DNA of 48,094 bases from Halorubrum sp. 48-1-W (GTDB lineage: Archaea > Halobacteriota > Halobacteria > Halobacteriales > Haloferacaceae), in NCBI RefSeq assembly GCF_003287355.1, contig NZ_QMIM01000036.1, positions 1 to 48,094 on the forward strand, read 5' to 3'. Below are positions 19,531 through 26,766 of this stretch, piece by piece. The position numbers were made by a program, and so were the translations under genes. Below the pieces are notes generated by a model. It was given only the letters and a program-made list of their open reading frames with translations. It was not told the DNA's origin and searched no databases. The first letter of the stretch is position 1, and the number at the start of each line of letters is the position of its first letter.

Positions 19531-19588
19531 AGAAGAGGGTCATACGAAGCGAGTCAGACCACGAGAGGAGTACGACGAGCGCGTTTAA
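19523..19588 (+). other. 21-codon ORF overlapping the end of the methyltransferase remnant
   Basis: An ATGA overlap with the methyltransferase stop leads into 21 codons (MTEEEGHTKRVRPREEYDERV), then TAA. The coupling suggests it was the next gene in the ancestral operon and has been cut short. No function can be assigned. Confidence 0.3.
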
Positions 19589-19795
19589 AAAGTAAGGACC
19601 AGATCACCGTTTTAGATCCAGCCGATATTATCCGGCGGTCGCTACCCTTCTGAATCCTCCCGAAAAGATATATGGTATCGGGTGATACATGATAATACGA
19701 CGGCGACATGGCCGATGGGGACGTCGTACTCGACCGTCACTTCGAGGTCGATGTCGAGGAGGGGACGGAAGTCGAGTTGTTCGCCGTGGAGGACT

Positions 19796-19915
19796 CGAGT
19801 AAACTCTCGCCTCAAACGCAAGTACGGTGCGTTCGTCCGCTCACGGCACTGGTGGAAGCAGTTCCGTGAACTCGTTGTCGGCTGTCTCACTCACAACATC
19901 GACAAGGCACTCTGA
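19796..19915 (+). pseudogene. Transposase C-terminal remnant (DDE type)
   Basis: The reading RLKRKYGAFVRSRHWWKQF followed by RELVVGCLTHNIDKAL and a TGA resembles the C-terminal helix region of haloarchaeal IS4/IS5-superfamily DDE transposases (Lys-rich, Arg-Ser-Arg-x-Trp-Trp, then HNID). No N-terminal part, DDE residues or terminal inverted repeats are visible. An overlapping frame from ATG 19708 (MADGDVVLDRHFEV..., 53 codons) is also open, and I cannot tell whether it is an independent remnant. Confidence 0.45.
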
Positions 19916-19940
19916 ACGTTAGATATAGAGAGTCTACCGG

Positions 19941-20438
19941 TCACGTTTCATCGAACGACCACTCTCCGTTAACGCGGTGTATTGAGAGACCAGCGTTGGT
20001 GGTTTTCGAGGCGGTCACGCGGTCGTGGACTTGAACGCGATTGAAATCTTCTCGACCTACACTCGCATTGTAACAGCCTGTCGTCCCCTCGTCCTCACCC
20101 CACGATGGGCTACAAACTCCGACGACATAACGTACCTCTTCGTAGACTTGTTGGAGCTCATTATATAACGATTCAGAAACTACGGGAGTAGAAGGGGATT
20201 CAAACCGGTCCTGCCAATCATCGTGTAGCCAGTTGATTTGAGGCGAGTCGGAGCCGGGTGGATTGCTGAGAGTGACGGTTATAACCGATTCACTACGTAA
20301 TTGGTTCCCTTCTCGGTATCTTGCCTCGATCGATTTCTCTTGGACGTATCCTGTTGCGGGAGTTAACCACAACCAAGCACCGAGTCCACCCAAAGCGGCA
20401 ACTCCAAGTGACCCAATGACAGTACGGCGGGAGGGCAT
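19941..20438 (-). CDS. Secreted or membrane-anchored hypothetical protein
   Basis: This 165-residue protein starts MPSRRTVIGSLGVAALGGLG, a twin-arginine start with one hydrophobic segment (about 7-26), so it is exported or N-terminally anchored. The rest has a beta-rich look and two Cys (VCSPSW and GCYNAS) that could form a disulfide. I chose ATG 20436-20438 because 21 upstream codons lack hydrophobic or charged features and would bury the signal. No family is recognised. The base composition is low, in line with the island. It is transcribed alone. Confidence 0.65.
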   Translation of the reverse strand: MPSRRTVIGSLGVAALGGLGAWLWLTPATGYVQEKSIEARYREGNQLRSESVITVTLSNPPGSDSPQINWLHDDWQDRFESPSTPVVSESLYNELQQVYEEVRYVVGVCSPSWGEDEGTTGCYNASVGREDFNRVQVHDRVTASKTTNAGLSIHRVNGEWSFDET

Positions 20439-20798
20439 ATTTGTACCGTATTTTCTATAGACATTTGTGGACTCTGATCGACAACTCTGGTGAATACGCA
20501 CACCTACCTAACGGCTATTCCAGCGAGACAAATGTTGGAACGATAGGATTTCAACAGAGTCGACGAGTTCTAATCGGTGTTCGAATAGAACCTATACGGT
20601 TTGGATTCGTAGACCTCTGTTCCGTGTACTCACTACAATGACTCCGTTGAAATCATCAATAGATGATCGGTTTCAGCAACTATTCTGAATACAGGGCGCA
20701 AATGAGTCATTGATCCGTCCTAATCTATCGAGGAGATAGTTTTGATGTCTTTAGGCTTAGTGCGATTGAATTTAGCCACTACCCGAACTGTAGCGACG
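20439..20798. other. Gene-free AT-rich spacer with one weak hairpin
   Basis: No coding region is supported here. The only structure is an imperfect hairpin at 20646-20680 with arms TCATC/GATGA around AATA, flanked by a second pair TGAAA/TTTCA. It lies downstream of the small zinc ribbon gene on the minus strand and might mark its end. Confidence 0.4.
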
Positions 20799-20951
20799 CT
20801 ATTCAGGGCTATGCTTCGGTTTCATCCATGTCCCACACCGGTCATCTGTTTTCTGTTTCGAACACTGGATGAACTCTACACCCTCATTGTTTGTATAGAT
20901 CGTCGCCTTCTGATTCTCACAAAACTTACACGTTCCAATTCTGCTTTTCAT
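20799..20951 (-). CDS. 50-residue zinc ribbon protein
   Basis: The frame from ATG 20949-20951 gives MKSRIGTCKFCENQKATIYT... and ends ...RCGTWMKPKHSPE with TAG at 20799. It carries CKFC near the start and Cys-x8-Cys (CSKQKTDDRC) about 20 residues later, a plausible four-Cys zinc site. The short length, basic charge and intact Cys spacing argue for a real gene, in an otherwise gene-poor AT-rich stretch. Such micro-proteins in haloarchaea often regulate neighbouring genes, but nothing here shows a target. Confidence 0.5.
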   Translation of the reverse strand: MKSRIGTCKFCENQKATIYTNNEGVEFIQCSKQKTDDRCGTWMKPKHSPE

Positions 20952-21117
20952 TTGGTACACTCCGAGGCCCGGCGCGGTCTCAGTTTAGCGTCCACGCGGA
21001 TCCTAAGATGGCATTGTTTCTGTGAGTAATAAATCATGATGATAGTTGGAACTTCTATTCATAACCTTACATGAGTAGATACTACATACTTAATGACTTG
21101 TCTCATCATATTGAGTC

Positions 21118-21315
21118 GTGTCGCGTAAAAACAGCAACGTCCTTCAGAGGTGTACTGTGTGTGATCACCAACAAGAGACTATAGTTGAAGGAAGGGTTGA
21201 TCTCAGTGAGGGCCAATTGGTCCCCGATGTATGCGTAGGACCAAGTCAATGCGGGCGCACAGAACACAAGGTTCTCTCTGTATTCACGACAGACCGGTCA
21301 CCGTATGATAATTAA
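21118..21315 (+). CDS. 65-residue Cys-containing small protein
   Basis: The reading begins at GTG 21118 (no ATG in frame) and gives MSRKNSNVLQRCTVCDHQQ, a middle without Cys, then CVGPSQCGRTEH. The four Cys (C-x2-C, then C-x5-C) could form a zinc ribbon, matching in layout the small protein at 20799-20951 on the other strand. The C-terminus (VFTTDRSPYDN) is polar. An AT-rich stretch before the start could hold a promoter. The GTG start and lack of a known family keep confidence moderate. Confidence 0.5.
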   Translation: MSRKNSNVLQRCTVCDHQQETIVEGRVDLSEGQLVPDVCVGPSQCGRTEHKVLSVFTTDRSPYDN

Positions 21316-21339
21316 ATTCGAGTGATGATTCTTCTGATG

Positions 21340-21972
21340 TCAAAACAGTTCGGGTTCCTCTAGTAGCATCTCAATGCCAGTGAGCCGCACGTCAGCAAGT
21401 GCTGGCATAGTCTCGGCAAAGTCCTGTAGTTTACGTGTTAATTTTGTATTACAATCTAACCACTCAAGAAGCACACCAAAGCACGAATGTGAGAATGGAT
21501 TATTAAGTGCGGTTGCCAGGTCTTCCGGTGTCCGAAACTTTGCCCACTCCATGTCCAATGGATACTGATAACGGTCGCCGGCATATTCTTCCCAACTACA
21601 GCAAACTGACGGAGACAGGTTGCGAATTGACTGCTTATTTGTAAATCGGAGATGTGCCTGTACGACAAACGTTCGGAAATCCACTCCATCCAGCACGTGT
21701 ATCGCTTTACGACCAATACACGGCCAATAGCCGCTCCAATCACCGGTTGCAGACATCGTCTCCCAGACTATCCGTGGCCGAACATGTAGCGTTCGGTTGT
21801 ATGTCATATCATACAGCTCAATCCCATGCTCATCAGGGTCTGTCCGAATCACGTACGACGCTATATATTCTGGAACAGTCTGTACGATTATATCTCCTGA
21901 GTATATTGAAAGACTCCGCTCATACACGGGTTTACACAGCATAGGCTGACCTCTCGAGCGTTCACAGGACAT
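21340..21972 (-). CDS. Hypothetical protein, accessory island
   Basis: This 210-residue soluble protein is not recognised. It contains many aromatic and Cys residues, unusual for a haloarchaeal cytoplasmic protein, for example SVCCSWEEYAGDRYQYPLDMEWAKF. It ends with a leucine-rich acidic segment (VRLTGIEMLLEEPELF). There is no signal or transmembrane helix. The start ATG lies at 21970-21972; a Met ten residues later is an alternative. Base composition is low and charge is less acidic than in core proteins, so it is likely a recent acquisition. No operon partner is close: the next minus-strand gene upstream starts 190 bp away. Confidence 0.6.
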   Translation of the reverse strand: MSCERSRGQPMLCKPVYERSLSIYSGDIIVQTVPEYIASYVIRTDPDEHGIELYDMTYNRTLHVRPRIVWETMSATGDWSGYWPCIGRKAIHVLDGVDFRTFVVQAHLRFTNKQSIRNLSPSVCCSWEEYAGDRYQYPLDMEWAKFRTPEDLATALNNPFSHSCFGVLLEWLDCNTKLTRKLQDFAETMPALADVRLTGIEMLLEEPELF

Positions 21973-22161
21973 CTAGTATTGTGTTCGACTTGTAGAAAGA
22001 TAACTTGTGCTAATTTTCAAACCGTGAACGCCATCGAGTATTGATTTCGTTCGCCCTGGATCTAAGGTACTAGACTCTCCTTTTTATATTTCGGTACACA
22101 TCCTCTGTATCCAGTCCGCTAACTCTGTCAGATACTGAGGATTTCAGCAGAGCCATGACAA

Positions 22162-23160
22162 TCAGAGTCCGACGTGATCGTTCAACTCCGTCAGGACCTC
22201 TTCTTCAAACGTGTTGAGTCGTGGTGTAGCTATTCCTTGGAACTTGTTCCCCCAGTACAACTGTCCTCGCATCACTAACCTCTCAGAATTTCCATCGTCT
22301 GCGATTACTTTGACACTGGTATTCCCTTCGTTGAATGCGATACTGTAGTCGTAGGTAGCAAGCTCAGTAAAGTAGCCCGTTGGATCTTTTGTTCGGACAG
22401 TGTGGTCCTGCTTATTTGCGTAGTAGACCCGGTAGTTTGCCAGTACAGATTCGAGTTCATCGACCTGAATCGACCAGTGTTGTTTTATTTGTGAATGCGT
22501 GTGTTGTCCTGCGATTATTAGCAGAATGAACTTCCGAATGTTGTCCTGATTCTGGGGACAGCTTTCGAGATGATCTAGGTACGACAATCGTTCTTTAGTG
22601 TCTCGTTCGTGGATATTACGAACAATTTCTGCGGCCAACTGCTCGTCATCGGTCGGGTTGCCTTCTAATATCTCACGTGCCTTAGGATAGGTATTCCGCG
22701 TGATGTCAAGCACGTTCTTGATGTGACCGGCTTTCTCCTCTCTGTCACCACGGTTCCCCGGATAATCAAATCGGTCCAGTTCGTTATTAACCCACTGTGA
22801 GTGATTCCGTCGATCTCGGAACTTTGTCCATGAGATTGCTCCTTCGAACAAACCGAATTCAGTAAGCACATTGCCACCCAAGTTTGAGAGCGTTCCAGTA
22901 CCTGATTCGACTGATTTGACCTCGGCAAACACTTCACGATCCCCGGTGTTGACGACAATATCTCCGACGCTGGCGTATGAATTCCCGACATGCCGTGCCT
23001 CATGGATACGATTGAAATCTTCTTCAATACTCTGAGCAAGGAGTTCTCCCATCTCCATGTCAGCAGCCTCTTGAACTTCCGGAGGCGTTGGATCGCTGTT
23101 TAATTCGTTTACGACAACCTGTTCAGTTGCTTCGGCTCGCCCTCTATGATATCTCGACAT
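22162..23160 (-). CDS. Putative PD-(D/E)XK nuclease-like protein
   Basis: A 332-residue protein. Near the N-terminus, a helix (GELLAQSIEEDFNRIHEARH, 38-57) is followed by Asp67 (VGDIVV), then Glu80-x-Lys82 (EVFAEVKSVES). This is the standard layout of a PD-(D/E)XK active site: helix, Asp at a beta-hairpin, then ExK. A Gly-rich loop and an aromatic segment come next (LSNLGGNVLTEFGLFEGAISW). The central part (about 130-230) is helical and rich in charged residues. The C-terminus has a beta-rich segment (TSVKVIADDGNSERLVMRGQLYWG). It could be a restriction or defence nuclease or a sensor with the fold only. It is third in a cassette with the phosphodiesterase and the membrane protein, 42 bp after the phosphodiesterase stop. 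Confidence 0.6.
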   Translation of the reverse strand: MSRYHRGRAEATEQVVVNELNSDPTPPEVQEAADMEMGELLAQSIEEDFNRIHEARHVGNSYASVGDIVVNTGDREVFAEVKSVESGTGTLSNLGGNVLTEFGLFEGAISWTKFRDRRNHSQWVNNELDRFDYPGNRGDREEKAGHIKNVLDITRNTYPKAREILEGNPTDDEQLAAEIVRNIHERDTKERLSYLDHLESCPQNQDNIRKFILLIIAGQHTHSQIKQHWSIQVDELESVLANYRVYYANKQDHTVRTKDPTGYFTELATYDYSIAFNEGNTSVKVIADDGNSERLVMRGQLYWGNKFQGIATPRLNTFEEEVLTELNDHVGL

Positions 23161-23202
23161 GACTAGATGTTTTCTCGAATTATAATAAAATTTCTGATAA
23201 AA

Positions 23203-23718
23203 TTAGAACTCATACTCCGCGATCGTCTCCCAATCTTTGGCGTCTCCCGTGGTCTCCACGACGGCTACCGTGTCAAACAGAGCCGCTTCAGGTAGCGACT
23301 CCGACTCGATCTCTTCGACGAGTTCCAATCGTTCCTCGAGGCTCATATCGCTGTAAATGAGGCTTAGGTGTGGTACGTACATCTCACCAGCGGTTTCGAA
23401 CGCCTCTACTCCACTCTCGTGTAGGGACAGAAGCTCCAGAGTCGGCTCTACCAACAGGAAGACGCACTGGTACCTCGTCGTTGAGCAGTGGGTATGAGGG
23501 AATGAGACTTCGAACGAATCACGCTCTTGAGTGAGCGTCTGTGTGGTTCCGGTGATGGTGTCCTGCTCGCCAGATAGCCCGCCGAGAAGAGTGATGTGTG
23601 GATCGAAGACCGGCGCATCGTCGTATCGGTGTGAGTAGTCGTCGATCAATCCACTCAGCCGACGATATTCCGTAGAATCATGATCCGGTTGAAGCCAGAT
23701 CGAGTAGACATCGGACAT
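23203..23718 (-). CDS. 2H-family cyclic phosphodiesterase (plant/yeast CPDase type)
   Basis: The 171-residue protein has the two His-x-Thr/Ser-x signatures of the 2H superfamily, PHITLLGG and PHLSLIYS, symmetrically placed in the two halves. The context around them, YSIWLQP at the start, FDPHITLLGG, YQCVFLLVEPT and YVPHLSLIYSD, fits the cyclic phosphodiesterase subfamily, known in plants and yeast to open ADP-ribose 1'',2''-cyclic phosphate and nucleoside 2',3'-cyclic phosphates. Start ATG 23716-23718 gives the family's N-terminal SDVYSIW; an upstream ATG at 23743-23745 is possible. It is the middle gene of a three-gene cassette. The natural substrate here is unknown: RNA ends, tRNA-splicing by-products or signalling nucleotides are all conceivable. 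Confidence 0.75.
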   Translation of the reverse strand: MSDVYSIWLQPDHDSTEYRRLSGLIDDYSHRYDDAPVFDPHITLLGGLSGEQDTITGTTQTLTQERDSFEVSFPHTHCSTTRYQCVFLLVEPTLELLSLHESGVEAFETAGEMYVPHLSLIYSDMSLEERLELVEEIESESLPEAALFDTVAVVETTGDAKDWETIAEYEF

Positions 23719-23758
23719 GGATGTCGTTTCACGAAGAGCTAGCATAATGCTTCAGCTT

Positions 23759-24496
23759 TCAGCTCTCGTCAGAATCCCGATTCAAATGTAGTTCTTCCAT
23801 GTTTCCCTTGAGGTCCTCTTTATAAGCGTCTCTGACACGTGTACTCAAGACATCTCGGTGGTTCCCGTACGCATTCCAGGCACCACGAATCGGACACCAA
23901 AACAGATAGGCTTGAGTTAGGAGAACGAGAGCGGCCAAGTAGGTCGCTTTCGAGAACAAGAGCCATGAAGGGACCTCAAACCCGATCTCCGGAAGCCCCT
24001 GAGTCAAGAGAATATAGGAACCACCTAAGGCAGCGCCGAGATAGGCGACAACAGCGAGCCACTTCATCGTATTTCGAACGTGTGACTGTACCGTCTCCTG
24101 AAGCTCCGCCTGATCGTAATCAACTCCGTCAACACTTTCGAATCGAGGACTCGTGTCGATATCGAGTCCACCGTGGTAGTACTCGTATTCCGCGCCGGGA
24201 ACGTCGATCTGCGTTTCGATCAGCGCGAGGAGAGCGGCCAACTGGATCACGTAGTTCACCGAAGAGATGTGTGCTAAATACAGAAATGCGAGCACGTACG
24301 GGACGAGAACGAGGACACGCCCATCCCCGTTGCTGGTGAAAATGTACCCCACGATAAGCCCGATGACGGTGAAGGAACCGAGGTTTCGCCGGGTCTTTCG
24401 CTTCCCGTGAGCTCGAACTTCCTGTCGTAGCTGGTCGTACATCGAGAGGAGAGCGCTTTGATCAGGATCGTCCGATTCCGCGACCTCCTCAGACAT
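23759..24496 (-). CDS. Polytopic membrane protein of the phosphodiesterase cassette
   Basis: A 245-residue protein with an N-terminal cytoplasmic charged segment (SMYDQLRQEVRAHGKRKTRRN, about 19-39). Hydrophobic segments follow at about 41-55, 62-80 and 83-95 (TVIGLIVGYIF, VLVLVPYVLAFLYLA, VIQLAALLALI). Then comes a soluble acidic loop (about 95-140), two more membrane helices (about 142-165 and 175-200) and a charged C-terminus. No transporter family is recognised. The basic stretch before the first helix fixes the N-terminus inside. It is the first gene of the cassette (40 bp before the phosphodiesterase start) and could be a membrane-acting effector or anchor, but this is speculation. Confidence 0.65.
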   Translation of the reverse strand: MSEEVAESDDPDQSALLSMYDQLRQEVRAHGKRKTRRNLGSFTVIGLIVGYIFTSNGDGRVLVLVPYVLAFLYLAHISSVNYVIQLAALLALIETQIDVPGAEYEYYHGGLDIDTSPRFESVDGVDYDQAELQETVQSHVRNTMKWLAVVAYLGAALGGSYILLTQGLPEIGFEVPSWLLFSKATYLAALVLLTQAYLFWCPIRGAWNAYGNHRDVLSTRVRDAYKEDLKGNMEELHLNRDSDES

Positions 24497-24617
24497 ATCC
24501 TACTCCTGTGAACAGCAGTACATAGTAGTTTCCGCTCGGAATCGAAGGGAAACGAGACCTATCGCTTCCAGCTTCGGAGAGAAGCCACCGACTCCAGGGC
24601 GTGGCCGGGAGCGGTAG

Positions 24618-24800
24618 TCACGAACTGACGGCTCTTTCTCGGCGCGTGTTGCGGCGCTGAGAGCGTTTGGAGAGAGACGAGTGGTTTCCTTCGATTATCT
24701 CACGGACTCTTACACCCGACTTCCAACCATCGACCCATACCCGGCGTTCGATATCTTGTGTCGGTGATCGCTCCGTCACCTCGAACAACGCGACCCCCAT
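24618..24800 (-). CDS. Possible small protein at the island edge
   Basis: A 60-codon frame starts MGVALFEVTERSPTQDIERR and becomes very basic (SLSKRSQRRNTRRERAVSS). The first half looks protein-like, but the second looks like non-coding GC-biased sequence. The rest of the 24497-24881 interval holds no other gene; an AT-rich promoter-like stretch (agaatattaatgg, about 24866-24878) lies just before the lipoprotein gene at 24882. I list this as a weak candidate or gene remnant. Confidence 0.25.
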   Translation of the reverse strand: MGVALFEVTERSPTQDIERRVWVDGWKSGVRVREIIEGNHSSLSKRSQRRNTRRERAVSS

Positions 24801-24881
24801 CGAAGAAGCGATCGTGAACTAGATCAATGTGATGCGTTAACAGATCCACACCTCTTTGTCCGTGTAGAATATTAATGGAAT

Positions 24882-26339
24882 ATGAAATTACCGGGAGGCA
24901 AGCTACAGGTCCTCCTGACGGTGGGGATCGTCCTCCTCGCGGGCTGTGTGGGAGCAGTACCAGGGGAACAGACATCGACAGAACCGGACGCGGGCGACGG
25001 ATCGACGGTCGAAACGGCGAACGGCACCCTCGAAGTCCACTACATCAACGTCGGTCAATCGGTCAGTACGCTCATCGTCGGTCCGGAGGGAGAGACGATG
25101 CTCGTCGATACGGGTCACTACAACGACGACGGCGAGCACATGTTACAGTACCTCCAGCGGCACGATATCACTCGAATCGATCACCTCGTCGCCTCGCACA
25201 ACGACGCGGATCACATCGGCGGAAACGCGGAGGTCATCGACTACTACGAGACGGAAGCGGAGGGGATCGGCGCGATCTACGATCCGGGTATCGCCGCGAC
25301 CACACAGACCTACGACGAGTACCTCGACGCCGTCGAAGAACACGACGTGACGTTGTACGAGACGCGCGAGGGCGACGCGATCTCGTTCGGTGACGTCGAC
25401 GTCGACGTGTTCGGACCACCCGAGCCGTACCTCGAGAACGAAGCGCGCAACGAGAACAGCATCGTGCTCAAGCTCACACACGGAGAGACGAGTTTCCTGC
25501 TCTCCGGCGACGCCGAGGACGATCAAGAAGCGTACCTGATCGACACGTACGGCACGGAGCTACGGTCGACCGTGCTGAAGGCCGGCCATCACGGTTCGTC
25601 GAGCTCGACGAGCGGGCCGTTCATCGACGCGGTAGGGCCGCGGGCGGTCGTCGTTTCGAGTGCGTACGACTCGCAGTACGGACACCCGCACGAGGAGGTC
25701 CTCCAGCGGCTGTCGAATCGGTCCATCCCGACGTACTGGACCGCGACGCACGGCGACGTCGTGTTCGTGACCGACGGGAGCGGCGTCTCCGTACGGACGC
25801 AACGTGACGCACCCACCGACCCGCTCTCGATCCGCGATGGCGACCCGATCGAGCCGGGAACGAGCGACGACGTCGTCGAACGCGCTCGGCTCGGGGGCGA
25901 GCCGGTTACGGGCGATTCCGAGAGTGACAGCGACGAGACCGAGGACGACGGCAACGAGACGAGCGACACGGACGAGGAGAACGAGACGACGTCGACAGAG
26001 GCCGGTGCGGCGCTGGAGGTCGCCACGATCAACGCGGACGCCGAGGGCGACGACCGCGAGAACCTCAACGACGAGTACGTCGTTTTCGAGAACACTGGCG
26101 ACGAGCCGATCGACCTGTCCGGGTGGACCGTGAAAGACGAGGCGGATCAGAGCTACGAGTTCCCGGAGGGGTTCACGCTCGATGCCGGCGAGACGGTGAC
26201 GCTTCGGACCGGAAGCGGCACGGACACCGAGACCGAGCTGTACTGGGAGTCGGGGTCGCCGATATGGAACAACGACGGCGACACAGTGATAGTCTCGAAC
26301 GGAGAGGGGGAACGTATCCTCGAGGCGAGCTACGAATGA
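24882..26339 (+). CDS. Lipoprotein metallo-beta-lactamase (ComEC-like) with C-terminal lamin-tail domain
   Basis: The N-terminus MKLPGGKLQVLLTVGIVLLAGC is a lipoprotein signal with Cys22 as lipidation site. Residues about 48-300 form the ComEC/Rec2-type MBL domain: HYINVGQSVSTLIVGPEG, the metal motif His106-x-Asp108-x-Asp110-His111 (HNDADHIGG), LLSGDAEDD, AGHHGSS and YGHPHEEVL. An acidic linker (about 330-375) leads to a lamin-tail domain (about 383-485: EYVVFENTGDEPIDLSGWTVKD...). Unlike true ComEC it lacks the membrane channel domain. It is outside the cell, tethered to the membrane, and probably cleaves nucleic acids or other phosphodiesters. It is followed by a DUF3006 protein with ATGA overlap. 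Confidence 0.9.
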   Translation: MKLPGGKLQVLLTVGIVLLAGCVGAVPGEQTSTEPDAGDGSTVETANGTLEVHYINVGQSVSTLIVGPEGETMLVDTGHYNDDGEHMLQYLQRHDITRIDHLVASHNDADHIGGNAEVIDYYETEAEGIGAIYDPGIAATTQTYDEYLDAVEEHDVTLYETREGDAISFGDVDVDVFGPPEPYLENEARNENSIVLKLTHGETSFLLSGDAEDDQEAYLIDTYGTELRSTVLKAGHHGSSSSTSGPFIDAVGPRAVVVSSAYDSQYGHPHEEVLQRLSNRSIPTYWTATHGDVVFVTDGSGVSVRTQRDAPTDPLSIRDGDPIEPGTSDDVVERARLGGEPVTGDSESDSDETEDDGNETSDTDEENETTSTEAGAALEVATINADAEGDDRENLNDEYVVFENTGDEPIDLSGWTVKDEADQSYEFPEGFTLDAGETVTLRTGSGTDTETELYWESGSPIWNNDGDTVIVSNGEGERILEASYE

Positions 26340-26632
26340 ACGATATCGAACTTCCGGACGGCGAGTACACCGCGGTCGTCGACAACGCCGAGGACGGGCT
26401 CGCGACCGTGTTCTTCGAACGGGACGGCGAGGAGGTCGGGAACGCGGTTCTGGAGGCGTCACGGCTCCCCTCGGACGCACGGCACGCCGACGCCATCCTC
26501 TCCGTGACGCTCCGCGAGGGGCACATCGAGTCCGCTGTGTACGAACCCGAGCGGACGGCGAGCCGAGCGGAGGCGGCACAGGACCGATTCGACCGGCTCT
26601 CGAAGCGACCGCCGTCCGACGAGGAGGCGTAG
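26336..26632 (+). CDS. DUF3006 domain protein
   Basis: This 98-residue protein has the beta-barrel-like pattern of DUF3006 (YTAVVDNAEDGLATVFFERDGEEVGNAVLEASRLP, then LSVTLREGHIESAVYEPE), ending in a charged helical tail. DUF3006 proteins commonly sit directly beside ComEC-like MBL hydrolases in bacteria and archaea. The start overlaps the MBL stop (ATGA at 26336-26339), so the two are co-translated. No signal peptide is seen, so it would be cytoplasmic while its partner is exported, which makes the linkage puzzling. The role is unknown. Confidence 0.88.
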   Translation: MNDIELPDGEYTAVVDNAEDGLATVFFERDGEEVGNAVLEASRLPSDARHADAILSVTLREGHIESAVYEPERTASRAEAAQDRFDRLSKRPPSDEEA

Positions 26633-26766
26633 GCCGACGCGAAGTACAAGCGCGAGCAGATCGAGACCGACCTGATCGGCGCGCGCACTGGTTCGCGACT
26701 GAGCGGGCACCGCGGGACCAGTTGTGATCGGGTTCAGAGAAGGCTACCCAAATTAGAGTCTCGTTC

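Noticed and set aside
20742-21029. 95-codon plus-strand frame in the island
   Set aside because: It is opposite the better-supported zinc ribbon frame and reads as Leu/Arg noise without motif.
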